Positions 43,008-52,279 are shown, numbered from the stretch's first letter. The stretch is 64,000 nucleotides of DNA from Rhizobium sp. WYJ-E13 (GCF_018987265.1 NZ_CP076854.1:248001-312000), one strand, 5' to 3'. The notes: generated by a model from the sequence alone, not told the origin. Numbers and translations are program-made.

Positions 43008-43054
43008 TTCGTTTGACATTCGGAATATTTTCGGTTTAATCATCCTTACTTTCG
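43008..43054 (+). promoter_or_regulatory. glpD operon promoter overlapped by four phased TTCG repeats
   Basis: A strong sigma-70-like promoter, TTGACA (43013-43018) with a 16-nt spacer and TTTAAT (43035-43040), lies 64 nt before the glpD start. Four TTCG elements begin at 43008, 43019, 43030 and 43051. These steps of 11, 11 and 21 nt put all of them on one face of the helix and over the promoter. This is how DeoR-family repressors bind, so GlpR control is likely. Confidence 0.7.
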
Positions 43055-43103
43055 TAATGGTTGGGGGGAACCGTTGCGCTGTTCTGGTGCAACGAGGGGG
43101 AAC

Positions 43104-44633
43104 ATGGGCCGAATCCACGATATTTTCGTCATTGGCGGCGGGATCAACGGCTGCGGCATTGCGCGTGATGCGGTTGGCCGTGGTTATACGGTCGCGCTTG
43201 CCGAGATGAACGATTTCGCCTCCGGTACCTCGTCGGGCGCCACCAAGCTCATCCATGGCGGGTTGCGGTATCTCGAACATTACGAGTTCCGTCTGGTGCG
43301 TGAATCCTTGATGGAACGCGAGATCCTCTGGGCCATGGCCCCGCATATCATCTGGCCGCTGCGCTTCGTGCTGCCCTACCACCGGGGGGGCATCCGGCCG
43401 GCCTGGATGATCCGGCTTGGCCTCTTCCTCTATGACCATTTGGGTGGCCGCAAGCTGTTGCCGCCGACGGCAGTGCTCGACATGCGCACCGATCCGGCCG
43501 CCAGACCGCTGAAGGCGCTCTTCACCAAAGCTTTCGAATATTCCGACGGCTGGGTCGACGATGCCCGCATGGTGGTGCTGAATGCCCGCGATGCCGCCGA
43601 CAAGGGGGCGCTGATCATGCCGCGCACCAAGGTCGTGTCAGCCAAGCAAGAGAAGGGTGCCCAGGAAGGTGGCATCTGGACGATCGAGACGGTCAACACG
43701 GTGACGGGCACGAGCGAGCGGCATCAGGCCCGCATGCTGATCAATGCCGCCGGTCCCTGGGTCGATCATGTCATCCGCTCCGCATTCGGCCATAACGAGG
43801 CCCACCATGTGCGCCTCGTGCAGGGAAGCCACATCATCGTCAGGAAGAAGTTCGAGGACCCGCGCGCCTATTTCTTCCAGAACCCCGACAACCGCATCAT
43901 CTTCGCCATCCCCTACGAGACCGACTTCACCCTGATCGGCACCACCGACCGTGACTACACCGCCGATCCGAAGGACGTGAAGATCTCCGAGGAGGAGACC
44001 ATCTATCTCTGCAATGCGGCCTCGGAATATTTCAAGGAGCCGGTCAGACCCGAGGATATCGTCTGGACCTATTCGGCGGTGCGCCCGCTCTTCGACGACG
44101 GGGCCTCCAAGGCGCAGGAAGCCACACGTGACTACGTCTTGAAGGTCGAGGGCAAGGCGGGCGAGGCGCCGCTTCTCAATGTCTTCGGCGGCAAGCTCAC
44201 CACCTACCGGCGTCTGTCGGAACATGCGCTTGAGAAGATCGGCGAGGCGATCGGCGTCAAGGGCAGGCCGTGGACGGCGGGCAGCCATCTGCCGGGCGGT
44301 GATTTCCCGGTGCAGGGTTATGAGGGCGAAGTTAGCAAGCTGAAGAGCCGCTATCCGTTCCTGACTGATGCCCATGCCCGCCGGCTCACCCGCCGCTATG
44401 GCACCAGGGCAACCGTCCTTCTCGGCAGCGCCCAGAGGATCGAGGACCTCGGCAGGCTCTTCGGTGCCGATCTCTATGAGGCCGAGGTCGAATATCTCGT
44501 CCAATATGAATGGGCCAGAAACGCGCAAGACGTGCTCTGGCGAAGAACAAAGGATGGCCTGCGTCTTTCGAAAGAGCAGGTGAGTTTACTGGAGGAGTAC
44601 ATGGCTGCCATGCCGGCGAAGATGGCCGGGTAA
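43104..44633 (+). CDS. glpD: Aerobic glycerol-3-phosphate dehydrogenase GlpD
   Basis: A 509-residue FAD enzyme; the ATG at 43104 follows GAGGGGAAC. The N-terminal FAD fold is IFVIGGGINGCGIARDAVGRG, then ASGTSSGATKLIHGGLRYLEHYEF, which is characteristic of GlpD. Later motifs are NAAGPWVDHV, and TYSAVRPLFDDGASKAQEATRDY, which binds the phosphate of G3P. The C-terminal helical domain ends near residue 505. It oxidises sn-glycerol-3-phosphate to dihydroxyacetone phosphate at the inner membrane and passes electrons to ubiquinone. It heads the glycerol operon, followed by the transporter and glycerol kinase. Confidence 0.96.
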   Translation: MGRIHDIFVIGGGINGCGIARDAVGRGYTVALAEMNDFASGTSSGATKLIHGGLRYLEHYEFRLVRESLMEREILWAMAPHIIWPLRFVLPYHRGGIRPAWMIRLGLFLYDHLGGRKLLPPTAVLDMRTDPAARPLKALFTKAFEYSDGWVDDARMVVLNARDAADKGALIMPRTKVVSAKQEKGAQEGGIWTIETVNTVTGTSERHQARMLINAAGPWVDHVIRSAFGHNEAHHVRLVQGSHIIVRKKFEDPRAYFFQNPDNRIIFAIPYETDFTLIGTTDRDYTADPKDVKISEEETIYLCNAASEYFKEPVRPEDIVWTYSAVRPLFDDGASKAQEATRDYVLKVEGKAGEAPLLNVFGGKLTTYRRLSEHALEKIGEAIGVKGRPWTAGSHLPGGDFPVQGYEGEVSKLKSRYPFLTDAHARRLTRRYGTRATVLLGSAQRIEDLGRLFGADLYEAEVEYLVQYEWARNAQDVLWRRTKDGLRLSKEQVSLLEEYMAAMPAKMAG

Positions 44634-44675
44634 GGTGGCGTGTGGTCCCCGTTGCGAGGAGGCACGGGAATCGGA

Positions 44676-45752
44676 ATGCTGGAGCTGCGAAACGCCGCCA
44701 AGATGGTGGGCGCGGACTATCATATCTATCCGACCGATCTGGTTCTCGAGCGTGGCACGCTGAATGTCCTGCTCGGGCCGACCCTGTCGGGCAAGACGTC
44801 GCTGATGCGGCTGATGGCGGGGCTTGACCGGCCGACCGAAGGCTCCGTGTATTTCGACGGCGCCGATGTCACCGGCATGCCGGTGCAGAAGCGCAACGTT
44901 GCCATGGTCTACCAGCAGTTCATCAACTATCCGGCACTGACCGTCTACGAGAACATCGCCTCGCCGATGCGCATTTCCGGCAAGGATGCCGCCACGATCG
45001 ACCGCGACGTGCGCAAGGCGGCCGAACTTCTGAAACTGACGCCCTATCTCGATCGCACGCCGCTCAATCTCTCCGGCGGCCAGCAGCAGCGCACCGCCCT
45101 TGCGCGCGCCCTCGTCAAGAATGCCAGCCTCGTGTTGATGGACGAGCCGCTTGCCAATCTCGACTACAAGCTGCGCGAGGAATTGCGCGAGGAACTGCCG
45201 AAGATCTTTGCCCAGTCGGGGGCGATTTTCGTTTATGCCACGACCGAGCCTTCCGAGGCGCTGCTGCTCGGTGGCAATACCGCGACGCTGAACGCCGGCC
45301 AGGTCACGCAGTTCGGGCCTACGATCGAGGTCTATCGCCGGCCTGTCGATCTTGCCACCGCCGGCATCTTTGCCGATCCGCCGCTGAATTCCATCGAAGT
45401 CACCAAGTCAGGTCACGTCTTTGTGCGCCCAGGCGGGGGCTCGCTTCCGGTTCCTTCACATCTCGCAATGGTGCCGGACGGACCTGTGACCATCGCCTTT
45501 CATCCGCACCATCTCGGTCTTGCGCCGCAGACCGGCGATGCGGCCCGCCTGCAGGCGCGCACGCTGGTCTCCGAAATCACCGGTTCGGAGAGCTTCGTCC
45601 ATCTGGACTATGACGGCGTGCGCTGGGTGATGCTGGCGCATGGCATTCACGACATCGATCCGGACATGGACATCGAGGCCTTTCTCGACATGCGCCACTT
45701 GATGGCCTTCGGCCCCGACGGGCGCGCCATCGCCACGGTCGCAAAGGTTTAG
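44676..45752 (+). CDS. glpS: Glycerol ABC transporter ATP-binding subunit GlpS
   Basis: A 358-residue importer ATPase; the ATG at 44676 starts LELRNAAKMVGADYHIYPTD. Walker A is GPTLSGKT (residues 34-41), the signature LSGGQQQR (132-139) and Walker B LVLMDEPLANLD. The switch His of the H-loop is replaced by Thr190 (VYATTEPSEA instead of VYVTHDQTEA). The protein is thus expected to be a weak or non-catalytic partner on its own ATP site. A TOBE-like C-terminal domain follows. It pairs with GlpT, encoded 9 nt downstream, to drive the GlpP/GlpQ permease. Confidence 0.92.
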   Translation: MLELRNAAKMVGADYHIYPTDLVLERGTLNVLLGPTLSGKTSLMRLMAGLDRPTEGSVYFDGADVTGMPVQKRNVAMVYQQFINYPALTVYENIASPMRISGKDAATIDRDVRKAAELLKLTPYLDRTPLNLSGGQQQRTALARALVKNASLVLMDEPLANLDYKLREELREELPKIFAQSGAIFVYATTEPSEALLLGGNTATLNAGQVTQFGPTIEVYRRPVDLATAGIFADPPLNSIEVTKSGHVFVRPGGGSLPVPSHLAMVPDGPVTIAFHPHHLGLAPQTGDAARLQARTLVSEITGSESFVHLDYDGVRWVMLAHGIHDIDPDMDIEAFLDMRHLMAFGPDGRAIATVAKV

Positions 45753-45761
45753 GAGAGCACA

Positions 45762-46832
45762 ATGGCACGTATCACGCTCGACCATATCCGCCACGCCTAC
45801 GGCGCCAATCCGAAGAGCGACAAGGATTATTCGCTGAAGGAGGTCGACCACGAGTGGAACGACGGCGGCGCCTATGCGCTGCTCGGCCCTTCTGGCTGCG
45901 GCAAGACCACGCTGCTCAACATCATCTCCGGTCTCCTGCAGCCGTCGCACGGACGCATCCTGTTCGACGGCAAGGATGTGACCGACCTTTCGACCCAAAG
46001 CCGTAACATCGCCCAGGTCTTCCAGTTTCCGGTCATCTACGACACGATGACGGTCTACGATAATCTCGCCTTTCCGCTGCGCAACCGCGGCGTAGCCGAA
46101 GCGGATGTCGACCGGCGCGTCCGCGATATCCTCGAGATGATCGACCTCGCCGGCTGGGCGCGACGCAAGGCGCAAGGACTGACGGCCGACCAGAAGCAGA
46201 AGATCTCGCTTGGGCGCGGGCTGGTGCGCAACGACGTCAATGCCATCCTGTTCGATGAGCCGCTGACCGTCATCGATCCGCATATGAAATGGGTGCTGCG
46301 CTCGCAGCTGAAACGGCTGCACAAGCAGTTCGGCTTCACCATGGTCTACGTCACCCACGATCAGACGGAGGCGCTGACCTTCGCCGATAAGGTCGTCGTC
46401 ATGTATGACGGCCAGATCGTCCAGATCGGCACGCCGGCCGAACTCTTCGAGCGCCCAAGACACACCTTCGTCGGCTATTTCATCGGCTCGCCCGGCATGA
46501 ACGTCATGCCGGCAAAGATCGACGGCAGCACCGTCAGGGTCGGCGACGAGACGCTGACGCTCGATTATGCGCCGAAGACCGAGGGCGCGGCCAAGACCGA
46601 GCTCGGCATCCGGCCGGAATTCATCCGACTCGGACGCGAAGGCATGCCTGTCTCGGTGAGCAAGGTCGAGGATATCGGCCGGCAGAAGATCGTGCGTGCT
46701 CGTTTTGCTGACCAGCCGATTGCAATCGTCGTGCCCGAGGACGGCGAAATCCCTGATGACGCCCGGGTCAGCTTTGATCCCGCGGCTATCAGCATTTACG
46801 CCGACAGCTGGCGCGTCGGCAGGGAGGCCTGA
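45762..46832 (+). CDS. glpT: Glycerol ABC transporter ATP-binding subunit GlpT
   Basis: A 356-residue ATPase that is not the MFS antiporter GlpT of E. coli. Walker A is GPSGCGKT (42-49), the Q-loop VFQFPVIYDTMT, Walker B ILFDEPLTVID with the catalytic Glu, and the H-loop VTHDQTEAL (His199). The ABC signature is degenerate: LTADQKQK (140-147) replaces LSGGQQQR. The defect is complementary to that of GlpS, so the heterodimer should have one normal and one degenerate site. It overlaps no neighbour but follows GlpS by 9 nt in the operon. A TOBE domain follows. Confidence 0.92.
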   Translation: MARITLDHIRHAYGANPKSDKDYSLKEVDHEWNDGGAYALLGPSGCGKTTLLNIISGLLQPSHGRILFDGKDVTDLSTQSRNIAQVFQFPVIYDTMTVYDNLAFPLRNRGVAEADVDRRVRDILEMIDLAGWARRKAQGLTADQKQKISLGRGLVRNDVNAILFDEPLTVIDPHMKWVLRSQLKRLHKQFGFTMVYVTHDQTEALTFADKVVVMYDGQIVQIGTPAELFERPRHTFVGYFIGSPGMNVMPAKIDGSTVRVGDETLTLDYAPKTEGAAKTELGIRPEFIRLGREGMPVSVSKVEDIGRQKIVRARFADQPIAIVVPEDGEIPDDARVSFDPAAISIYADSWRVGREA

Positions 46833-46834
46833 CC

Positions 46835-47701
46835 ATGCAGAAGACGTGGAACAACAAAGCCTGGTTTCTGGTCCTGCCGGTGCTGCTGCTCGTGGCGTTC
46901 TCGGCCGTCATCCCGCTGATGACCGTCGTCAACTATTCGGTTCAGGATACGTTCGGCAATAACGAGTTCTTCTGGGCCGGCACCGACTGGTTCGTCCAGA
47001 CCCTGCATTCCGACCGGTTCTGGGACGCATTGCAGCGCAACCTGCTCTTCTCCTTCATCATCCTGGCGCTGCAAATTCCGCTCGGCATCTTCATCGCGCT
47101 CAACATGCCGAAATCCGGGCCGGGTGTTCCCGTCTGCCTCGTCTTGATGGCGCTGCCGCTGCTCATTCCGTGGAACGTCGTCGGCACGATCTGGCAGGTC
47201 TTCGGCCGTGTCGATATCGGCCTGCTCGGCCATACGCTGGAAGCGATCGGCCTCGACTACAATTATGTGCGCGACCCGGTCGATGCCTGGGTGACCATCA
47301 TCATCATGGACGTCTGGCACTGGACGAGCCTCGTTGTGCTGCTCTGCTATGCCGGCCTCGTTTCGATCCCGGATGCCTATTATCAGGCCGCCAAGATCGA
47401 TGGGGCCTCGCGCTGGTCCGTGTTCCGCTACATCCAGTTGCCGAAGATGAAGCGTGTGCTTTTGATCGCCGTGCTCTTACGTTTCATGGACAGTTTCATG
47501 ATCTATACCGAACCCTTCGTCGTCACCGGCGGCGGTCCCGGCAACTCGACGACCTTCCTCTCCATCGATCTGGTGAAGATGGCGGTCGGCCAGTTCGATC
47601 TCGGCCCGGCGGCGGCCATGTCGATCATCTACTTCCTCATCGTCCTGCTGCTCTCCTGGGTGTTCTACACCGTGATGACCAGCGGCGACGCGAACGGTTG
47701 A
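46835..47701 (+). CDS. glpP: Glycerol ABC transporter permease GlpP
   Basis: A 288-residue permease with six helices, starting 2 nt after the GlpT stop. It has the MalF-type EAA loop PDAYYQAAKIDGASRWSVFRYIQLPKMK, followed by VTGGGPGNSTTFLS. The large first periplasmic loop (NNEFFWAGTDWFVQTL) is typical of this class. It forms the glycerol channel with GlpQ and receives glycerol from the binding protein GlpV. GlpP is part of the glpDSTPQ-type operon known from Rhizobium. Confidence 0.93.
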   Translation: MQKTWNNKAWFLVLPVLLLVAFSAVIPLMTVVNYSVQDTFGNNEFFWAGTDWFVQTLHSDRFWDALQRNLLFSFIILALQIPLGIFIALNMPKSGPGVPVCLVLMALPLLIPWNVVGTIWQVFGRVDIGLLGHTLEAIGLDYNYVRDPVDAWVTIIIMDVWHWTSLVVLLCYAGLVSIPDAYYQAAKIDGASRWSVFRYIQLPKMKRVLLIAVLLRFMDSFMIYTEPFVVTGGGPGNSTTFLSIDLVKMAVGQFDLGPAAAMSIIYFLIVLLLSWVFYTVMTSGDANG

Positions 47702-47715
47702 AGGAGGGCACAGAC

Positions 47716-48537
47716 ATGACCAGCAAATACAAACCTGCCGGCAGCTTTTCCTGGCTCGTCCCGACCGTTTACATTATCTTCCTGATCCTGCCGATCTACT
47801 GGCTCGTCAATATGAGCTTCAAGGAGAATGCCGAGATCACCGGCGCCTTCTCGCTCTGGCCGACGAACCCGACGCTGCGCAACTATGCGGTCATCTTCAC
47901 CGATCCGTCCTGGTACAACGGCTATATCAACTCAATCATCTACGTGGTGATGAACACGGTGATCTCGGTCGCCGCAGCACTGCCGGCTGCCTACGCCTTC
48001 TCGCGCTACCGCTTCCTCGGCGACAAGCACCTGTTCTTCTGGCTGCTTACCAACCGCATGGCGCCGCCGGCCGTCTTCGCGCTGCCCTTCTTCCAGCTTT
48101 ATTCGGCTTTTGGGCTGATCGACACGCATATTGCTGTGGCGCTGGCGCACTGCCTCTTCAACGTGCCGCTGGCGGTCTGGATCCTCGAAGGTTTCATGTC
48201 GGGCGTGCCGAAGGAGATCGACGAGACCGCCTATATCGATGGCTATTCGTTCCCGCGCTTCTTCGTGAAGATCTTCATGCCGCTGATTGCAAGTGGTGTC
48301 GGCGTCGCTGCCTTCTTCTGCTTCATGTTCTCGTGGGTTGAGCTCTTGCTCGCCCGCACGCTGACGACGACGGCGGCAAAGCCGATCTCGGCGATCATGA
48401 CGCGCACGGTTTCGGCGGCCGGCATGGACTGGGGCGTGCTGGCGGCAGCCGGCGTGCTGACCATCATTCCCGGCGCGCTCGTTATCTATTTCGTTCGCAA
48501 CTATATCGCCAAGGGCTTTGCCCTGGGCCGCGTCTGA
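47716..48537 (+). CDS. glpQ: Glycerol ABC transporter permease GlpQ
   Basis: A 273-residue MalG-type permease; the ATG at 47716 follows AAGGAGGGCAC. Six helices. The EAA loop is PKEIDETAYIDGYSFPRFFVKIFMPLIA, and the protein ends RNYIAKGFALGRV. Helix-rich segments such as WLVPTVYIIFLILPIYWLV and CFMFSWVELLLA place it in the inner membrane next to GlpP. It is not related to the E. coli phosphodiesterase of the same name. It is followed 12 nt later by the DUF2160 gene in the same operon. Confidence 0.93.
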   Translation: MTSKYKPAGSFSWLVPTVYIIFLILPIYWLVNMSFKENAEITGAFSLWPTNPTLRNYAVIFTDPSWYNGYINSIIYVVMNTVISVAAALPAAYAFSRYRFLGDKHLFFWLLTNRMAPPAVFALPFFQLYSAFGLIDTHIAVALAHCLFNVPLAVWILEGFMSGVPKEIDETAYIDGYSFPRFFVKIFMPLIASGVGVAAFFCFMFSWVELLLARTLTTTAAKPISAIMTRTVSAAGMDWGVLAAAGVLTIIPGALVIYFVRNYIAKGFALGRV

Positions 48538-48549
48538 GGAGGATCGGAC

Positions 48550-48831
48550 ATGAGCTTTTCCTGGATGGCCTGGACGCTGCCGACGGCGCTCTTCTTCCTG
48601 ACGATCCTTCTGCTGCTGATCGGCATGAGCGTCTGGGAATATTTTTCGCCGGGAGGCGCGCCGCGCGTTGGCTTGCTTCGTTTCGAGACGACGCGCGGCG
48701 ACCGGCTGTTCATTTCGCTGCTTGGCGCAGCATTCATTCATCTTGCATGGCTGGGTCTGGGTGGACCCAACCTGTGGTGGGCTCTTGGCATCTCCGTGAT
48801 CTACGCCATCGGTGTGTTCCGTTACGTGTGA
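48550..48831 (+). CDS. DUF2160 small membrane protein of the glycerol operon (GlpU-type)
   Basis: A 93-residue integral membrane protein with two to three helices (WTLPTALFFLTILLLLIGMSV, FISLLGAAFIHLAWLGL, LWWALGISVIYAIGVF). It carries a conserved cytoplasmic loop PRVGLLRFETTRGDRLFIS. This is the DUF2160 family, found almost only between glycerol-transporter permease and binding-protein genes. Its role is not known; a stabilising or accessory subunit of the transporter is the obvious guess. The ATG follows GAGGATCGGAC. In Rhizobium this gene position has been called glpU. Confidence 0.88.
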   Translation: MSFSWMAWTLPTALFFLTILLLLIGMSVWEYFSPGGAPRVGLLRFETTRGDRLFISLLGAAFIHLAWLGLGGPNLWWALGISVIYAIGVFRYV

Positions 48832-48910
48832 TGCCAAGGTGATACGGATGGCCGGGGGTACTGGCCGCCTGAGACGTGAGAACTGCAATCGCAAACCCTG
48901 GGAGGATATT

Positions 48911-50641
48911 ATGCGACGGCATCTACTAACGACGACAGCAGGCATTTTGCTGGCTATGGCGGGCTCCGCTTATGCCGGCATGGATGAGGCGAAGACCTTC
49001 CTAGACAAGGAGATCGGCGACGTCTCGACACTGACGCGTGCCGACCAGGAAAAGGAAATGCAGTGGTTCATCGACGCTGCCAAGCCTTTCGCCGGCATGG
49101 ACATCAAGGTGGTTTCGGAAACGATTACCACACACGAATATGAATCGAAGGTGCTGGCGCCTGCCTTCACCGCGATTACCGGCATCAAGATCACCCACGA
49201 CCTGATTGGCGAGGGTGACGTCGTTGAAAAGCTGCAGACGCAGATGCAGTCGGGCGAGAATATCTATGACGCCTATATCAACGACTCGGACCTGATCGGC
49301 ACCCATTGGCGCTATCAGCAGGCCCGCAGCCTGACCGACTGGATGGCCAACGAAGGCAAGGACGTCACCAATCCTGGCCTCGACATCGACGATTTCATCG
49401 GCAAGTCCTTCACCACGGCGCCGGACGGCAAGCTCTATCAGCTGCCCGACCAGCAGTTCGCAAACCTCTACTGGTTCCGCTACGATTGGTTCAACGACGA
49501 GAAGAACAAGGCGGACTTCAAGGCGAAGTACGGCTACGATCTCGGCGTGCCGGTCAACTGGTCGGCTTATGAGGACATTGCCGAGTTCTTCACCGGCCGC
49601 GATATCGACGGCAAGAAGGTCTACGGTCACATGGACTACGGCAAGAAGGATCCGTCGCTCGGCTGGCGCTTCACCGATGCTTGGCTCTCCATGGCCGGCA
49701 ATGGCGACAAGGGTATCCCGAACGGCAAGCCCGTCGATGAGTGGGGCATCAAGGTCGATGAGAACTCCCGCCCGGTCGGCTCCTGCGTGGCCCGTGGCGG
49801 CGATACCAACGGCCCGGCAGCGGTCTATTCCATCCAGAAATATCTGGACTGGATGAAGGCGTATGCACCGGCCGCCGCTCAAGGCATGACCTTCTCCGAA
49901 TCCGGCCCGGTCCCCTCGCAGGGCGAAGTCGCCCAGCAGATGTTCACCTACACGGCCTTCACCGCCGACTTCGTCAAGCCGGGCCTGCCGGTCGTCAACG
50001 CAGACGGCACGCCGAAATGGCGTTTCGCACCGAGCCCGCATGGCGTCTACTGGAAGGACGGCATGAAGCTCGGCTATCAGGATGCCGGCTCCTGGACGCT
50101 GATGAAGTCCACGCCTGATGATCGCGCCAAGGCGGCCTGGCTCTATGCCCAGTTCGTCACGTCAAAGACTGTCGATGTGAAGAAGAGCCACATGGGCCTG
50201 ACCTTCATCCGCCAGTCGACGCTGGACCACAAGTCCTTCACCGATCGTGCGCCGAAGCTCGGCGGCCTGATCGAGTTCTACCGTTCGCCGGCCCGTCTGC
50301 AGTGGTCGCCGACCGGTACCAACGTTCCTGACTATCCGAAGCTCGCGCAGCTCTGGTGGCAGGCGATCGGTGATGCCTCCTCCGGCGCAAAGACTGCGCA
50401 GGAAGCCATGGACTCGCTTTGCTCCGAGCAGGAAAAGGTGCTGCAGCGCCTCGAGCGCGCCAAGGTTCAGGGCGATATCGGCCCAAAACTCGCCGAGGAG
50501 CATGATCTCGCTTACTGGAACGCGGATGCGGTGAAGAAGGGCAACCTCGCTCCGCAGCTGAAGATCGAAAACGAGAAGGAAAAGCCCGTCACCGTCAACT
50601 ATGACGAGCTCGTCAAGAGCTGGGCTGAAGCCAAGAAATAG
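48911..50641 (+). CDS. glpV: Glycerol ABC transporter substrate-binding protein GlpV
   Basis: A 576-residue periplasmic binding protein; the ATG at 48911 follows GGAGGATATT. The signal is MRRHLLTTTAGILLAMAGSAYA. At this length it is larger than most family-1 binding proteins (about 420), which is typical of the glycerol type. Visible conserved blocks include ETITTHEYESKVLAPAFTAIT and YINDSDLIGTHWRY, and LYWFRYDWFND. It delivers glycerol to GlpP/GlpQ. It is followed by a hairpin and then glpK. Confidence 0.93.
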   Translation: MRRHLLTTTAGILLAMAGSAYAGMDEAKTFLDKEIGDVSTLTRADQEKEMQWFIDAAKPFAGMDIKVVSETITTHEYESKVLAPAFTAITGIKITHDLIGEGDVVEKLQTQMQSGENIYDAYINDSDLIGTHWRYQQARSLTDWMANEGKDVTNPGLDIDDFIGKSFTTAPDGKLYQLPDQQFANLYWFRYDWFNDEKNKADFKAKYGYDLGVPVNWSAYEDIAEFFTGRDIDGKKVYGHMDYGKKDPSLGWRFTDAWLSMAGNGDKGIPNGKPVDEWGIKVDENSRPVGSCVARGGDTNGPAAVYSIQKYLDWMKAYAPAAAQGMTFSESGPVPSQGEVAQQMFTYTAFTADFVKPGLPVVNADGTPKWRFAPSPHGVYWKDGMKLGYQDAGSWTLMKSTPDDRAKAAWLYAQFVTSKTVDVKKSHMGLTFIRQSTLDHKSFTDRAPKLGGLIEFYRSPARLQWSPTGTNVPDYPKLAQLWWQAIGDASSGAKTAQEAMDSLCSEQEKVLQRLERAKVQGDIGPKLAEEHDLAYWNADAVKKGNLAPQLKIENEKEKPVTVNYDELVKSWAEAKK

Positions 50642-50675
50642 GCTGTTTGACCGGGTCCAGGCCCGGCAGCCATCA

Positions 50676-50704
50676 GACCTTCCCGGCACGCCGCCGGGAA
50701 GGTC
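50676..50704 (+). terminator. Hairpin between glpV and glpK (attenuator or mRNA-stability element)
   Basis: A perfect 12-bp stem, GACCTTCCCGGC with GCCGGGAAGGTC, encloses a 5-nt loop (ACGCC) 35 nt after the glpV stop. There is no U-tract, so it may stabilise the upstream mRNA rather than terminate. A second hairpin (50736-50760, GCCGTCGTTCC with GGAACGATGGC, 10 of 11) lies just before glpK. Together they could lower or tune glpK expression relative to the transporter. Confidence 0.6.
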
Positions 50705-50782
50705 GACACCACTTCCAAGTACAAAACGAGGACAAGCCGTCGTTCCGACGGAACGATGGCTGCTGCGCAGGAAAGAGATGTC

Positions 50783-52279
50783 ATGAGTGGCCATATCCTT
50801 GCCATCGACCAGGGCACGACATCGTCGCGGGCAATTCTCTTCGACCCTCAGATGCGGATCGCATCGTCGGCCCAGACGGAGATCACCCAGTATTTCCCGC
50901 AGACCGGCTGGGTGGAGCATGATGCGGCCGAAATCTGGGACACGGTGCTTTCGACCGCGCGCGATGCGCTGGCAAGGAGCGGCGTGGCGCCTGGTGCGAT
51001 TGCTGCCGTCGGTATCACCAACCAGCGCGAAACGGCCGTCGTCTGGGAAAGAGCCACCGGCCGGCCGCTCTACAAAGCAATCGTCTGGCAGGACCGGCGC
51101 ACGGCTGAAATGTGCGACCGGCTGAAAGTCGATGGCTACGAAAAGCTTTTTACCGCCAAGACCGGCCTGCTCCTCGATCCCTATTTCTCGGGCACGAAGC
51201 TGCGCTGGCTGCTCGACAATGTCGAAGGCCTACGCACCCGGGCGGAGGCTGGCGAGGTCTGTTTCGGCACCATCGACAGCTGGATCATCTACAAGCTGAC
51301 CGGCGGGCGGGCGCATGTCACCGATGCGACCAACGCCTCGCGCACCCTGCTCTACAATATCGCCGAGAATTGCTGGGACGACGAGCTTCTCGAGATCCTG
51401 CGCATCCCGCGTGGCCTGCTGCCTGAGGTCAAGGACAGTGCCGGCACCTTCGGTTTGGTCGATCCCGGCATTTTCGGCGCCGCGATCCCGATCCTCGGGG
51501 TTGCGGGCGACCAGCAGGCGGCAACGATCGGCAACGCCTGTTTCGAGCCGGGCATGATGAAATCGACCTACGGCACCGGCTGTTTTGCGCTCCTGAACAC
51601 CGGTGATGATATGGTGCGGTCGAAGAACCGGCTTTTGACCACCATTGCTTACCGCCTGAACGGCAAGACGACCTATGCGCTGGAGGGATCGATCTTCATC
51701 GCGGGGGCTGCAGTGCAATGGCTCCGCGACGGCCTCGGCATCATCGAAAATGCGTCGGAAACCGGAGCATTGGCTGACAGAGCCGATCCGCAGCAAAGGG
51801 TCTATGTCGTGCCCGCCTTTACCGGGCTCGGCGCTCCCTATTGGGATCCGGAGGCACGCGGCGCGATCTTCGGCCTGACGCGCAACAGCGGCCCGGCGGA
51901 ATTGACGCGCGCTGTGCTGGAATCGGTTGCCTACCAGACACTCGACCTTCTGGTGGCGATGCGGAGCGATTGGGGCGACCATCCGATCGAAACCGTCCTT
52001 CGCGTCGATGGCGGCATGTCGGCCTCCGAATGGACCATGCAGCATCTCGCCAATATACTTTCGAGCCCCGTCGATCGGGCCGCAACGCTGGAGACGACGG
52101 CGCTTGGTGCGGCCTGGCTTGCAGGATCGCAGGCGGGTGTCTGGCCGGGTCAAAGCGAGTTTGCCCGCGCCTGGGCGCGCGACCGCAGCTTTCAGCCTGA
52201 CATGACGGAGATCGACCGGCAGGCGAGAATTGTCGGATGGCGCAATGCGATTGCGCGAACACTCAGTACTGTGACCTGA
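50783..52279 (+). CDS. glpK: Glycerol kinase GlpK
   Basis: A 498-residue FGGY-family kinase; the ATG at 50783 follows AGGAAAGAG. Typical motifs are [17 protein letters not shown] (phosphate-binding), [18 protein letters not shown] and [15 protein letters not shown], then [17 protein letters not shown]. In the C-terminal half are [28 protein letters not shown] and the ATP-binding segments around [10 protein letters not shown]. It phosphorylates imported glycerol to sn-glycerol-3-phosphate, the substrate of GlpD and probably the GlpR inducer. It is the last gene of the glycerol cluster. Confidence 0.96.
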   Translation: MSGHILAIDQGTTSSRAILFDPQMRIASSAQTEITQYFPQTGWVEHDAAEIWDTVLSTARDALARSGVAPGAIAAVGITNQRETAVVWERATGRPLYKAIVWQDRRTAEMCDRLKVDGYEKLFTAKTGLLLDPYFSGTKLRWLLDNVEGLRTRAEAGEVCFGTIDSWIIYKLTGGRAHVTDATNASRTLLYNIAENCWDDELLEILRIPRGLLPEVKDSAGTFGLVDPGIFGAAIPILGVAGDQQAATIGNACFEPGMMKSTYGTGCFALLNTGDDMVRSKNRLLTTIAYRLNGKTTYALEGSIFIAGAAVQWLRDGLGIIENASETGALADRADPQQRVYVVPAFTGLGAPYWDPEARGAIFGLTRNSGPAELTRAVLESVAYQTLDLLVAMRSDWGDHPIETVLRVDGGMSASEWTMQHLANILSSPVDRAATLETTALGAAWLAGSQAGVWPGQSEFARAWARDRSFQPDMTEIDRQARIVGWRNAIARTLSTVT

